Positions 54,446 to 63,741 are shown, counted from the first letter of the stretch. The stretch: 64,000 bases of DNA from an uncultured Eubacterium sp. (GCA_900551945.1 URYE01000003.1:12747-76746); one strand, 5' to 3'. The notes: a model not told the origin generated them from the sequence alone. Numbers and translations: made by a program.

Positions 54446-54694
54446 ATGAAACAGACTGTAGAAGTAGCAGACATTGAAAAAGCACATAAAAATCCAATAG
54501 CAGAACTTGTTCAGACAGCTTGTAAGTTTGAAAGTCACATTGAATTAGAAGGTGATGGTAAGAATATTAATGCTAAAAGTCTTATGGGTATTATGGCATT
54601 TGGCTTGAAAAAGGGAATGAAAGTTTGTGTATCAGCAACTGGTTCTGATGAAGAACTTGCAGTTGATAGTATTAAGCAATTTTTATCATGTTAA
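54446..54694 (+). CDS. HPr-family phosphocarrier protein
   Basis: An 82-residue HPr-like protein. The active-site segment reads KAHKNPIAELVQTA, keeping His14 (phosphorylated by enzyme I in HPr) but with Asn16 where HPr has a conserved Arg. The regulatory serine region AKSLMGIMAFG is kept (Ser45). The N-terminus is diverged from typical HPr (MFxKxVTI..). It stands alone without ptsI, so it may be a secondary, regulatory HPr paralogue rather than the general PTS carrier. Confidence 0.83.
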   Translation: MKQTVEVADIEKAHKNPIAELVQTACKFESHIELEGDGKNINAKSLMGIMAFGLKKGMKVCVSATGSDEELAVDSIKQFLSC

Positions 54695-54783
54695 TCTTTA
54701 ACATATTATAAAAAGTGTGATATAATAACTTTTGGTAGTAATATGTTATTAAGTATGTATTAAAGTTTGAGGAGGTAATTGTA

Positions 54784-55317
54784 ATGACAAACAAGTCTAA
54801 CGAAGTATTTGGAAATTCAACAGATGTAAATGAAACAATAGCACAGGAAAGTGGTTTAGCTAAAGAAACTCCGACAACTGATAGTAAGACAGCAACAGCG
54901 AAGGCAGCAAAGGCAGAAGTTGAAGCAACAGAAGGTAAGACTAGAAAAACTCGTGCAACAAAGAGTACAACAGCTAAAAGCACATCAAAGAGAGTTACTA
55001 AGAAAGCAGAAGATGTAAAGGAAGAAGCTAAGACAACAAAGAGAACAACAAAGAAAGCTGTTAAGGCGGAAGAAACAGAAGTTAAGCCAGTAGCAAAGAA
55101 AACTACAAGAAAGTATTCTAAGAAGGTAGAAAAGTCTTTATACATACAGCATGGTGGAAATCAAGTAGATGAAGTAGCTTTATATGAAAGAGTTATTGCT
55201 GATTGTGAAAGTCAGGGAGTTGCTGTATCTGAAATTAAGCTTTATGTTAAGCCAGAAGACAATGCTTGCTATTATGTAGCTAACGGCAATACAGCAGGAA
55301 AAGTTGATTTATATTAA
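54784..55317 (+). CDS. DUF6465-like protein with histone-like Lys/Ala/Thr tail
   Basis: A 177-residue protein. Residues 35-118 are a low-complexity stretch dominated by Lys, Thr, Ala and Glu (KTRKTRATKSTTAKSTSKRV, KKTTRKYSKKVEK) that resembles bacterial histone H1-like tails. Residues 120-177 are a compact domain (YIQHGGNQVDEVALYERVIA, LYVKPEDNACYYVANGN) ending VDLY, which from memory matches DUF6465 of Lachnospiraceae. The GAGGTAATTGTA site precedes the ATG. Possibly nucleoid- or RNA-associated; inference. Confidence 0.78.
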   Translation: MTNKSNEVFGNSTDVNETIAQESGLAKETPTTDSKTATAKAAKAEVEATEGKTRKTRATKSTTAKSTSKRVTKKAEDVKEEAKTTKRTTKKAVKAEETEVKPVAKKTTRKYSKKVEKSLYIQHGGNQVDEVALYERVIADCESQGVAVSEIKLYVKPEDNACYYVANGNTAGKVDLY

Positions 55318-55352
55318 TATATTTATAAGACTAATTTAATAAATTATAATTG

Positions 55353-55454
55353 AGCTGTTATATTAGAATTTTTATACAGATATTCATTATTGTGGATTTT
55401 GTATAAAGGTTTTATATGACAGCTTATTTTATGATGTATAAACAATAATGAATA
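55353..55454 (+). other. Potential H-type pseudoknot between DUF6465 and carD
   Basis: Stem 1: AGCTGTTATAT (from 55353) through TTTATACA pairs with TGTATAAA (from 55400) through ATATGACAGCT (to 55424), about 26 bp with mismatches. Stem 2: TATTCATTATTGT (55381-55393), which lies in the loop of stem 1, pairs perfectly over 13 bp with ACAATAATGAATA (55442-55454) beyond stem 1. The two can form a pseudoknot or act as alternative structures. It could serve as a terminator, though no T-run follows. Confidence 0.5.
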
Positions 55455-55534
55455 GAAAATGAGCAAATATCTTAAGAATTAACATACAAATTTAACAATA
55501 AACGTATTTCTTTTTAATTTTTTAAAATTTTTCT

Positions 55535-55563
55535 TTGAAAAATCTTTAAAAATATTGTATACT
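55535..55563 (+). promoter_or_regulatory. Predicted promoter of carD
   Basis: TTGAAA at 55535-55540, 17-bp spacer and TATACT at 55558-55563; the leader to carD is about 100 bases. Confidence 0.65.
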
Positions 55564-55671
55564 GTATATATAGATACAATATTATATCAACTACTACAAG
55601 ATATAATTTAGTAGATATATTGGAAATTTTATTTTCCTAGTATGATGAGATTATAGAAAGGAAGTACGTTA

Positions 55672-56172
55672 ATGTTTGAAATCGGTGAAAAAGTCGTTTA
55701 TGGAGTTTTAGGTGCATGTGAAATTATAGATATAGCAACTCCTCCAATCAAAGGAATTGAAGGCAGATACTATTTCCTACAACCGTTATATGATGATAAG
55801 GGAATAATTTATTCTCCTGTTGAAAGTAATACAACATTGGCTATGAGAGATATAGTTACTGAAAAGGAAGCTAAGCATTTGCTTAATAAGGCAAAGAATT
55901 GCAAAGCTGATGAGGAGCTTAATGAGAAGATTTATCAATCTGAATATGATAATATTGTTAAGTCACAGAACTTGGAAGAACTTATGCACATGGTTAGGTA
56001 TCTTTATAATATTAAGAATGAGAGAGCTAAGGACTTAAGAAAGATGAAGTCAATTGACGCAAGAATGCTTACTGTATCTAAGAAGCTTTTATATGGAGAA
56101 ATGGCTGTTTCTTTAGGCAGGGAGCTTGATGACGTTACGGCAGAGCTTGATGAATATTTGGCAGTGAAATAA
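55672..56172 (+). CDS. carD: CarD/CdnL-family transcriptional regulator
   Basis: A 166-residue CarD_CdnL_TRCF protein. The N-terminal RNA polymerase-interacting Tudor-like domain (FEIGEKVVYGVLGACEIIDI, then YYFLQPLYDDKGIIYSPVES, 1-60) is followed by the helical DNA-interacting domain (about 65-160, SLGRELDDVTAELDEYL at the end). Such proteins stabilise open complexes or tune rRNA transcription. GAAAGGAAG precedes the ATG. Monocistronic, followed by a family C repeat. Confidence 0.9.
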   Translation: MFEIGEKVVYGVLGACEIIDIATPPIKGIEGRYYFLQPLYDDKGIIYSPVESNTTLAMRDIVTEKEAKHLLNKAKNCKADEELNEKIYQSEYDNIVKSQNLEELMHMVRYLYNIKNERAKDLRKMKSIDARMLTVSKKLLYGEMAVSLGRELDDVTAELDEYLAVK

Positions 56173-56201
56173 TTTTTAATTGGATAACGAAAGGTTTTCT
56201 C

Positions 56202-56430
56202 GCATAATAAAATTGGTATGATATTTGATTATTGATGAATTAATGATAAGTAGTTCTAAGATGTGCTGATTTATGTAATGTAAACGAACGTGAACGCAAC
56301 CAATGTGACATCGTGTCACTGATTGCTTGCCCCGACGTCGTGTCGGGGCATCACTGTGAGTTTAAAGCACAACTAAGAACTACTAATCATTAATCATATA
56401 CAATCAAATGCCATACCAGTTTTGTTATGC
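56202..56430. repeat. Family C long cruciform-like repeat, copy 1
   Basis: A 229-bp imperfect palindrome. The outer arms run from GCATAATAAAATTGGTATG (56202) to CATACCAGTTTTGTTATGC (ending 56430), and the middle arms are AGTAGTTCTAAG / CTAAGAACTACT. The centre has two hairpins: CAATGTGACA-TCG-TGTCACTG and GCCCCGAC-GTCGT-GTCGGGGC. The second copy is at 62957. It fills the intergenic space between carD and the MATE gene. Confidence 0.88.
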
Positions 56431-56577
56431 GTATTTTATTGTTATCTTTATAGTAGTATTGTATTAAAAAGTAGCTTGAGATGGTTAGGGTGTTTATATT
56501 AAAAATATTGGGAGAGAGAAGGAAAGTGGGGATTAAATGGTATTTGGAGAGTGGGGGATAAGAAAGGAACTTTATTT

Positions 56578-57906
56578 ATGAAAGATTTGACTAAGGGAAG
56601 TATTATAAGGCTTATTTTGGCGTTTGCGCTTCCTGTATTTATTGGAAATATTTTGCAGCTTACATATAATCTTGTGGATACTAAGATTGTAAGTCAGGTG
56701 TTAGGTGAGCAGTCACTTGCGGCGGTAGGCTCGACTAACTCGGTTAATACACTTATTATTGGCTTTTTAAATGGATTAACTAACGGATTTGCTGTTATTG
56801 CGGCGCAGTATTTTGGTGCAGGTAATAATAAGTATTTGAAAAGAACAGTGGCATTATCGTTGTCACTTGGTATTATTGTATCAGTTGTTATGACTGTATT
56901 TGTGTTGATATTTTTAATGCCACTTTTGCGTGCGCTTAATACTCCAGAAAATATAATTCAAGAGTCTTATGACTATATATTTATTGTGTTTGCAGGCATG
57001 ACAATATTAATGCTTTATAATGTGTGCTGTGCGCTTCTTAGGGCTATTGGTGATGCAATTACTCCGCTTATATTTCTTGCTGTATCGGTTGTGCTTAATA
57101 TAGCAGGGGATTATTTCTTTATGGTGGTTGTAAAGCTTGGTGTAAGGGGAGCTGCTATTTCAACTGTATTAGCACAGCTTATAGCAATGCTTTTATGTGT
57201 TGTTTATATGTTTAAAAGGTATGAAGTGCTTAGATTTTCAGGCAAGGATATTGTATTTGAGAAATCACTTATATCTAAAATGATGGCTTCTGGTTGCTCT
57301 ATGGGGCTTATGGGTTCATTAGTTTCTATAGGTTCAGTTGCATTGCAGACAGCTATCAATACATTTGGTACAGATATTATCGTTGCGCATACGGCAGCAA
57401 GAAAGGTTACTGAACTTTTTATGCTTTCATTTTCTGTACTTGGTACAACGATGGCAACATTTTGTGGTCAAAATCTTGGTGCTGGCGAGATTGGTAGAAT
57501 TAAAAAAGGTATTAAGACAGCTATTGGCATGGCTTGGATATGGTGTATCGGAGTTATTATTGTAACTAATCTTTTCGCACCCGCCATGATTAGTATGCTT
57601 ACAAGTAGTACGAAAACAGAAGTTGTGGATACGGCTTCTTTATATCTTAGAATAAATACTACACTTTATTTTGTAACAGCTATGATTACTATTATTAGAA
57701 ATTCTATGCAGGGAATTGGTGACAGGGTGACTCCTATTATATCTAGTATGATTGAGCTTGTAGGTAAAGTCGTTATTGTTATCGTGCTTGTGCCAAAGCT
57801 TGGCTATATGGGCGTTATTATATCTGAACCTATTGTTTGGGTGCTTATGGTTATTCCACTTATTGTACAGATTATAAGAACACCTATTCTTAAAGAAAAA
57901 GCTTAA
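56578..57906 (+). CDS. MATE-family multidrug/Na+ efflux protein
   Basis: A 442-residue integral membrane protein of the MATE (NorM/DinF-like) family with twelve hydrophobic segments. The N-terminal signature IIRLILAFALPVFIGNILQLTYNLVDTKIV (read as two stretches, residues 8-37) and the repeat-2 counterpart around GTTMATFCGQNLGAGEIGRI support the call. The ATG preceded by AAAGGAAC was chosen over a GTG nine codons upstream. The substrate is unknown. Confidence 0.92.
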   Translation: MKDLTKGSIIRLILAFALPVFIGNILQLTYNLVDTKIVSQVLGEQSLAAVGSTNSVNTLIIGFLNGLTNGFAVIAAQYFGAGNNKYLKRTVALSLSLGIIVSVVMTVFVLIFLMPLLRALNTPENIIQESYDYIFIVFAGMTILMLYNVCCALLRAIGDAITPLIFLAVSVVLNIAGDYFFMVVVKLGVRGAAISTVLAQLIAMLLCVVYMFKRYEVLRFSGKDIVFEKSLISKMMASGCSMGLMGSLVSIGSVALQTAINTFGTDIIVAHTAARKVTELFMLSFSVLGTTMATFCGQNLGAGEIGRIKKGIKTAIGMAWIWCIGVIIVTNLFAPAMISMLTSSTKTEVVDTASLYLRINTTLYFVTAMITIIRNSMQGIGDRVTPIISSMIELVGKVVIVIVLVPKLGYMGVIISEPIVWVLMVIPLIVQIIRTPILKEKA

Positions 57907-58067
57907 TTTTAAATTTACAATAATTAAGTAAATACACTTAAAATAATAATAGTTTATGCAGTTTAGCATTATAGATAGTATATGTTATTATATAGCTAAA
58001 AATTTATTTTTCATAAAAAGTTAGTCTTTGCATAACTTTATATAAAAAGGTTATATGGTATATTGGT

Positions 58068-58847
58068 GTGAAGAATATTTTATCGTTTAAGTATTTGCTT
58101 GTATATATAGTTGTTATGTTATGTATAAGTCTTTCAATAATAGCCTTTAATAAGGCGGGCAAATCTGTATCTAGTGAAACTGTTAAAAGTGAAAATGATA
58201 TTTCAAATAATAGTGACAATATAGATACTCAAAATAGTAATATTTATAATAGTGATGATACACAAGATGAAGAAGTTATAAGGGATTGTTATGAGAATAG
58301 GGTTGCGCTTACATTTGACGATGGACCAGGGGGAAAGACTACAGAAAAATTACTTGACGGGTTAAAGGAAAGAGATGTCAAGGCAACTTTTTTTCTTATT
58401 GGAGAGAGTGTTGAAGAATATCCTGAGCTTGTAAAAAGGATAAGTGAGGAAGGTCATCTTATAGGTAATCATACATTTTCTCATGTACAGCTAAGTACAG
58501 TTAATCTAAGTACAGCAAAAGACGAGATAGTTAAGACTAACGAAGTTATATGTTCTGTAACTGGTAGCACACCTTTGTATATTAGACCACCTTATGGAAG
58601 TTATTCTGAAAAGCTTCTTGCACAGATAAATATGACACCTGTGTTGTGGACAGTCGACCCTAAGGATTGGGATACTGATAATGCTGGAAATATTGTCAAA
58701 TATGTGGTTAAAAATGTGAGGTGTGGGGACATAATTTTGTTGCACGATATCTATGATTCATCAGTTGCGGCGGCGTTAGAAATTGTTGATGAATTAAAGG
58801 CGAAAGGTTTTATATTTGTGACAGTAGACCAGATAATATTAGACTAA
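58068..58847 (+). CDS. Polysaccharide deacetylase (NodB domain), membrane-anchored
   Basis: A 259-residue protein with an N-terminal signal anchor (about 8-27), an Asn/Asp/Ser-rich linker (30-70) and a NodB deacetylase domain. Catalytic motifs are intact: TFDDGP (82-87), the metal-binding NHTFSH, RPPYG, WTVDPKDWDTD and LLHD. The family removes N-acetyl groups from peptidoglycan or related glycans outside the membrane. It starts with GTG; the ribosome binding site is poor (AAAAGG 17 bases upstream), so the start is less certain. Confidence 0.88.
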   Translation: MKNILSFKYLLVYIVVMLCISLSIIAFNKAGKSVSSETVKSENDISNNSDNIDTQNSNIYNSDDTQDEEVIRDCYENRVALTFDDGPGGKTTEKLLDGLKERDVKATFFLIGESVEEYPELVKRISEEGHLIGNHTFSHVQLSTVNLSTAKDEIVKTNEVICSVTGSTPLYIRPPYGSYSEKLLAQINMTPVLWTVDPKDWDTDNAGNIVKYVVKNVRCGDIILLHDIYDSSVAAALEIVDELKAKGFIFVTVDQIILD

Positions 58848-58855
58848 GTAGCTTC

Positions 58856-58883
58856 TTGACACATTTAGTATATGTGGTATGAT
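58856..58883 (+). promoter_or_regulatory. Predicted promoter of valS
   Basis: TTGACA at 58856-58861, 16-bp spacer and TATGAT at 58878-58883. The leader of about 100 bases shows no T-box. Confidence 0.7.
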
Positions 58884-58989
58884 TAATACAATTTGATATA
58901 TTATCCTTAATGTAATTAAGTTGTGTAGATTTATTATAGGAGATATATTAGAGATTAAAGGAATTGCGAATAACAGAATGGAGAATTAT

Positions 58990-61638
58990 ATGAGAAAAGA
59001 ATTAGAAAAAACATATAATCCTGCTGATATTGAAGACAGATTGTATCAGAAGTGGATTGACAAGAAATATTTTCATGCAGAAGTTGACAGAAGTAAGAAG
59101 CCATTTACAATAGTAATGCCACCACCAAATATTACTGGTAAGCTTCACATGGGTCATGCTCTTGACAATACAATGCAGGATATTCTTATAAGATTTAAGA
59201 GAATGCAAGGCTTTGAGGCTCTTTGGGTTCCTGGTACTGACCATGCAAGTATCTCAACAGAAGTTAAAGTTACTGATGCGTTAAAAAAAGAAGGCATTGA
59301 TAAGCATGAGCTTGGTAGAGAAGGCTTTTTAAAGAGAACTTGGGAATGGAAAAAAGAATACGGTGGAACAATTACAAGTCAGTTAAGAAAGATTGGTTCA
59401 TCATGTGACTGGGATAGAGAAAGATTTACAATGGACGAGGGCTGTTCAGAAGCTGTTCAGACTGTATTTATTAATCTTTACAACAAGGGACTTATCTACA
59501 AGGGTTCAAGAATTGTAAACTGGTGTCCTGTATGTAACACTTCTATATCAGATGCAGAAGTTGAACATGAAGAACAAGGTGGACATTTTTGGCATATCAA
59601 CTATCCAATAGCAGATGAAGAAGGTCGTTTTGTTGAAATAGCAACTACAAGACCTGAAACACTTCTTGGTGATAGCGCACTTGCTGTTAATCCAGACGAT
59701 GACAGATATAAAGACCTTATTGGTAAAATGGTTAAATTACCTCTTACAGACAGAGAAATTCCAATTATTGCTGACTCTTATGTTGACAAGGAATTTGGTA
59801 CAGGTGTTGTTAAGATTACACCAGCTCACGACCCTAACGATTTTGAAGTGGGTAAAAGACACAACCTTCCAGAGATTAACATTTTAAATGATGACGCTAC
59901 AATTAACAATCTCGGTGGCAAGTATGCGGGTATGGACCGTTATGAAGCTAGAAAGGCAATGGTAGAAGACCTTGACAAGCTTGGACTTTTAGTTAAAGTA
60001 GAAGACCATGTACACAATGTTGGTACACATGACAGATGTAAGACAACAGTAGAGCCTATGATTAAACAACAGTGGTTTGTTAAAATGGACGAGCTTATTA
60101 AGCCAGCTGTTGAAGGCGTTAAAAATGGTGATATTGAACTTATGCCAGCTTCAATGGATAAGACATATTTTAATTGGACAGACAATATAAGAGATTGGTG
60201 TATTTCAAGACAGTTGTGGTGGGGACATAGAATACCAGCATATTACTGTGAGGACTGTGGTGAAATGGTAGTGTCTAAAGACGAAGTATGCAGTTGCCCT
60301 AAGTGTGGTGGCAAAATGAAACAAGACCCAGATACACTTGATACTTGGTTTTCATCAGCATTGTGGCCATTCTCAACACTTGGTTGGCCAGAAAAAACTG
60401 AAGAACTTGAATATTTCTATCCTACAGATGTGCTTGTAACAGGTTATGATATTATTTTCTTCTGGGTTATAAGAATGATATTCTCAGGTTATGAACACAT
60501 GGGTAAGAAGCCATTTGGCAAGGTATTATTCCATGGTCTTGTAAGAGATTCTCAAGGTCGTAAGATGAGTAAGTCACTTGGAAATGGTATCGACCCACTT
60601 GAAGTTATCGAAAAGTACGGTGCTGACGCATTAAGATACACACTTATTACAGGAAATGCTCCTGGTAATGATATGCGTTTCTATTGGGAAAGAGTAGAAG
60701 CAAGCCGTAACTTTGCAAATAAGGTATGGAATGCTTCAAGATTTATTATGATGAATGACCCAGATAATAAAGTTACAGCTGATGGTGATATGCCAGCTAA
60801 CTTAACTGCTGCCGACAAGTGGATACTTTCTAAGATGAATAATCTTATCAAGGAAGTTACTGAAAATATGGAAAAATATGAACTTGGTATTGCAGTTGCT
60901 AAGTTAAATGACTTTATTTGGGAGGAATTTTGTGATTGGTACATTGAAATGGTTAAGCCTCGTCTTTACAACGATGAAGATACAACTAAGACTGCTGCAA
61001 TCTGGACATTAAAGAAAGTTCTTATTGATGCACTTAAGTTGCTTCACCCATATATGCCATTTATCACAGAAGAAATATTCTGCAATATTCAGGATAAAGA
61101 AGAATCAATTATGATATCTTCATGGCCTGTATACAAAGACGAGTATTCATTTGCTGATGATGAAAATGCTATCGAAACAATTAAGACAGCAGTAAGAAAT
61201 ATAAGAAACTTAAGAGCAGAAATGAATGTTGCTCCTAGCAGAAAAGCTAAGGTATTTGTAGTATCTGAAAATGAAGCAATAAGAAATATTTTTGAAAACG
61301 GTAAAGTATTCTTTGCTACATTAGGTTATGCAAGTGAAGTAGCAGTTCAAGCTGATAAAGCAGGAATACCTGATGACGCAGTATCAACAGTTATACCAAA
61401 TGCAGTAATTTATATACCATTTGCAGAACTTGTTGATATTGATAAGGAAATAGAGCGTCTTAAGAAAGAGCAAGGCAAGTTACAGGGAGAAATTAAGAGA
61501 TGTAACGGAATGCTTAACAATGAGAAGTTCGTATCAAAAGCTCCACAAGCTAAGATTGATGAAGAAAAAGCTAAGCTTGAAAAGTATACACAAATGCTTG
61601 CACAGGTTGAAGAAAGATTACAAGTACTTGCTAAATAA
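58990..61638 (+). CDS. valS: Valyl-tRNA synthetase
   Basis: Class Ia synthetase charging tRNA-Val. The 882-residue protein has [15 protein letters not shown] (HIGH, about 42-56), the CP1 editing domain ([17 protein letters not shown]), a Cys cluster [19 protein letters not shown] in [15 protein letters not shown], the anticodon-binding domain, and the C-terminal coiled coil ([20 protein letters not shown]). The start ATG with GGAG 6 bases upstream gives [11 protein letters not shown]; upstream in-frame starts lack a site. Confidence 0.97.
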   Translation: MRKELEKTYNPADIEDRLYQKWIDKKYFHAEVDRSKKPFTIVMPPPNITGKLHMGHALDNTMQDILIRFKRMQGFEALWVPGTDHASISTEVKVTDALKKEGIDKHELGREGFLKRTWEWKKEYGGTITSQLRKIGSSCDWDRERFTMDEGCSEAVQTVFINLYNKGLIYKGSRIVNWCPVCNTSISDAEVEHEEQGGHFWHINYPIADEEGRFVEIATTRPETLLGDSALAVNPDDDRYKDLIGKMVKLPLTDREIPIIADSYVDKEFGTGVVKITPAHDPNDFEVGKRHNLPEINILNDDATINNLGGKYAGMDRYEARKAMVEDLDKLGLLVKVEDHVHNVGTHDRCKTTVEPMIKQQWFVKMDELIKPAVEGVKNGDIELMPASMDKTYFNWTDNIRDWCISRQLWWGHRIPAYYCEDCGEMVVSKDEVCSCPKCGGKMKQDPDTLDTWFSSALWPFSTLGWPEKTEELEYFYPTDVLVTGYDIIFFWVIRMIFSGYEHMGKKPFGKVLFHGLVRDSQGRKMSKSLGNGIDPLEVIEKYGADALRYTLITGNAPGNDMRFYWERVEASRNFANKVWNASRFIMMNDPDNKVTADGDMPANLTAADKWILSKMNNLIKEVTENMEKYELGIAVAKLNDFIWEEFCDWYIEMVKPRLYNDEDTTKTAAIWTLKKVLIDALKLLHPYMPFITEEIFCNIQDKEESIMISSWPVYKDEYSFADDENAIETIKTAVRNIRNLRAEMNVAPSRKAKVFVVSENEAIRNIFENGKVFFATLGYASEVAVQADKAGIPDDAVSTVIPNAVIYIPFAELVDIDKEIERLKKEQGKLQGEIKRCNGMLNNEKFVSKAPQAKIDEEKAKLEKYTQMLAQVEERLQVLAK

Positions 61639-61667
61639 AATGTATATTGATATAATCTAATTGTATA

Positions 61668-61722
61668 AGGCAGGACTTATATTTTTGTGTAAATTGATAT
61701 AACAAAAGTAAAAGTTCTGCCT
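61668..61722 (+). terminator. Hairpin downstream of valS
   Basis: AGGCAGGACTT (61668-61678) pairs with AAGTTCTGCCT (61712-61722). The following sequence is A-rich rather than a T-run, so terminator function is likely by position but not certain. Confidence 0.5.
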
Positions 61723-61809
61723 ATAAAATATTAATAACATTATTTAGAACTATTTATATTGTATGAGTGCTTCTCATAGTTAAATATATAGTTCTAGAAC
61801 GGAGGAAAT

Positions 61810-62196
61810 ATGGCAGAAAGAAAAATGGTACCACTTCCAAATACTCACTATACAGTTGAATTAAGAAGTGGTCGAGTAATTACAATTGATGAAGGCTTTG
61901 AAAATCTTTTTGGATATACTCAAGCAGATGTTGATGAAGGTCTTGTATTCAAACATCTTGTACCATGTGTTGAATATGGAGATATGGTTGATGAATTAAG
62001 AGAGCAGTTTATTACTCATAAATGTGCTTGTTATCAGCATGGTGTAATTAATAAAGATGGTATTAAGATACAAGTAGTATCTTTCTTTACAATACAAAAT
62101 AAGCTTCTTAATGGTCATAGAGTGTTAGAAGTTGGCGTTGCTGATATTACTGATATCATTGAAAAAAGAGCAGCAGAGTGTTGTTGTGAGGAGTAA
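61810..62196 (+). CDS. Single-domain PAS protein
   Basis: A 128-residue protein comprising one PAS domain (about 12-115: RSGRVITIDEGFENLFGYTQ .. GHRVLEVGVADITDI) and a Cys-rich tail AECCCEE. It lacks the LOV cysteine motif. There is no output domain, so it must act on a partner. It ends 7 bp before the RibU-like transporter gene, suggesting cotranscription. GGAGG precedes the ATG. Confidence 0.8.
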   Translation: MAERKMVPLPNTHYTVELRSGRVITIDEGFENLFGYTQADVDEGLVFKHLVPCVEYGDMVDELREQFITHKCACYQHGVINKDGIKIQVVSFFTIQNKLLNGHRVLEVGVADITDIIEKRAAECCCEE

Positions 62197-62203
62197 TTAA
62201 GCG

Positions 62204-62938
62204 GTGGGAAGTTTATTAAGTATGTTCGGTAAGAATATTGAATTTGTGTTCGTTGCATTAATAATGATTGCACTTATGTATGCAGTTGCTTTTGTAAGTG
62301 AATGCCTTATAGAGAAAAAGAAAAATGTAAAGTTTTCATCAGAAAAGACTAAGATTAATAAGATGGTGCTTATTGCTATGCTTTCGGCAGTATCAGTAGT
62401 ACTTATGTATTTTGATTTTCCTATAGCTTTTATTGCGCCATCATTTTATAAGTTTGATTTTAGTGAAGTGCCTGTGCTTATTGGTTCATTTATGTTAGGT
62501 CCATGTGCAGGTGTTGCGATTGAAGCTGTTAAGGTTATTTTACATCTTTGTATAAAGGGAACAGAAACGGCATTTGTTGGTGATTTTGCTAATTTTATAT
62601 TAGGTTGTGCTTATATTTTGCCAGCTTCTATTATATATCACTGTCATAAGAGCAGAAAGGTGGCTATTATTTCACTTGTTGTTGGTGGAATTACACTTAT
62701 AATATCAGGAACACTTCTTAATGCTTTTTATTTGCTACCTAAGTATTCAGAACTTTATGGTATGCCTATAGAGAGCTTTATTGCAATGGGAAATAAGATT
62801 AATTCTTCGATTAATGATATTTTTTCTTTTGTGGCAATAGCAGTAGCACCTTTTAATCTTATTAAGGCAGTTGCAGATGGGGTTATAACTACGGTGCTTT
62901 ATAAGTATCTTAGTGTTCATATTAAGATACATAACTAA
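62204..62938 (+). CDS. ribU: ECF transporter S component, RibU-like
   Basis: A 244-residue membrane protein with an N-terminal membrane segment (about 10-32), a Lys-rich loop, and five or six further segments. The features FDFSEVPVLIGSFMLGPCAG (about 84-103), NFILGCAYILPASIIY and APFNLIKAVADGVITTVLY match riboflavin-specific S components, which use a shared ECF module encoded elsewhere. No FMN riboswitch lies upstream, which is unusual for ribU. GTG start with GAGGAG 11 bases upstream; an ATG at 62222 is an alternative. Confidence 0.82.
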   Translation: MGSLLSMFGKNIEFVFVALIMIALMYAVAFVSECLIEKKKNVKFSSEKTKINKMVLIAMLSAVSVVLMYFDFPIAFIAPSFYKFDFSEVPVLIGSFMLGPCAGVAIEAVKVILHLCIKGTETAFVGDFANFILGCAYILPASIIYHCHKSRKVAIISLVVGGITLIISGTLLNAFYLLPKYSELYGMPIESFIAMGNKINSSINDIFSFVAIAVAPFNLIKAVADGVITTVLYKYLSVHIKIHN

Positions 62939-62956
62939 AATTTGTAAATTGATTAG

Positions 62957-63176
62957 CATAAAAATGGTATTTGATTTTATAGTTGATGGATAAAGAATAA
63001 GTAGTTCTAAGTTGTGCTAGAAAGTTTTTAAGCCGAACGTGAACGCAATCAATGTGACATCGTGTTACTGATTGCTTGACCGCACGTCCATGTGCGGTCA
63101 TCACTAAGTTTTGATAGCACAACTAAGAACTACTAAGCCTTTACCATATACTATAAAATTAAATGCCATTTTTATG
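62957..63176. repeat. Family C long cruciform-like repeat, copy 2
   Basis: A 220-bp palindrome. Outer arms CATAAAAATGG and CCATTTTTATG, then ATTTTATAGT/ACTATAAAAT, then AGTAGTTCTAAGTTGTGCT / AGCACAACTAAGAACTACT. The central hairpins are GCAATCAATGTGACA-TCG-TGTTACTGATTGC (in two short arms) and GACCGCAC-GTCCAT-GTGCGGTC. The last hairpin's stem differs completely from copy 1 yet is fully paired. Confidence 0.88.
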
Positions 63177-63201
63177 TATTTTTATATTCTATCTAATTTA
63201 T

Positions 63202-63248
63202 AAAAATACCAGTGATGTCGTTTATTGGTGTGTATCGCTGGTATTTTT
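63202..63248. terminator. Bidirectional terminator between ribU and the lipoprotein gene
   Basis: AAAAATACCAGTGAT (63202-63216) pairs with ATCGCTGGTATTTTT (63234-63248) with one G-T pair, located between convergent genes with T-runs on both strands. The remaining sequence to 63363 holds nothing recognised. Confidence 0.75.
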
Positions 63249-63363
63249 GTGTAATTATATTTTTGATGTTTGTGAATGATTTAACATATTGTTTTTGTTG
63301 AATGGATTTGAGTAATTAGAGCTGTTTGTATAATATTGATTTATGCAATAGAAGTAGGAAATG

Positions 63364-63741
63364 TTAGTCATTTGCGTGAGTTGTTTCAGTTGTCATTTCC
63401 ATATTGTTGTCTGGGTTTATTCCTGTTTCGTTAAAATTATTGTTGGCATCGGTGTTTGGTTCGTTATGTCGGTTGTCTTCACCTGTTGCAAGTTCATCAA
63501 GCCCACGTTCTGCACCAGTTCCCATATCTCTAATACCGTCACCAATGTCGGTTACTATTTCTTCTACGCCATTTATTGCGTCAGTGGCAGCTTCTTCAAG
63601 GACACCAGTGTTTTCGGTATTGTTTGTACTTGTATCAGAATTACTCCCCGTTTCGTTATTATTTTGTGTTCCACAACCCGTAAATGCCATCATACATGCG
63701 ATTACTGCTGTCAATGCGAAAAATACTTTTATCTTTCTCAC
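63364..63741 (-). CDS. Small putative lipoprotein
   Basis: A 125-residue protein with a signal peptide (MRKIKVFFALTAVIACMMAF) and lipobox FTGC, Cys23 being the likely lipidated residue. The mature part is Asn/Thr/Glu-rich and low in complexity, with a GVEEIVTDIGDGIRDMGTGA segment that may be amphipathic helix. Function unknown; the layout resembles small anchored surface proteins of clostridia. GGAGG is present upstream of the ATG. Confidence 0.78.
   Translation of the reverse strand: MRKIKVFFALTAVIACMMAFTGCGTQNNNETGSNSDTSTNNTENTGVLEEAATDAINGVEEIVTDIGDGIRDMGTGAERGLDELATGEDNRHNEPNTDANNNFNETGINPDNNMEMTTETTHAND

Noticed and set aside
62190..62210. FMN riboswitch before the RibU-like gene
   Set aside because: The upstream space is 7 bp behind the PAS gene, and the region before the PAS gene does not contain the conserved FMN riboswitch core.
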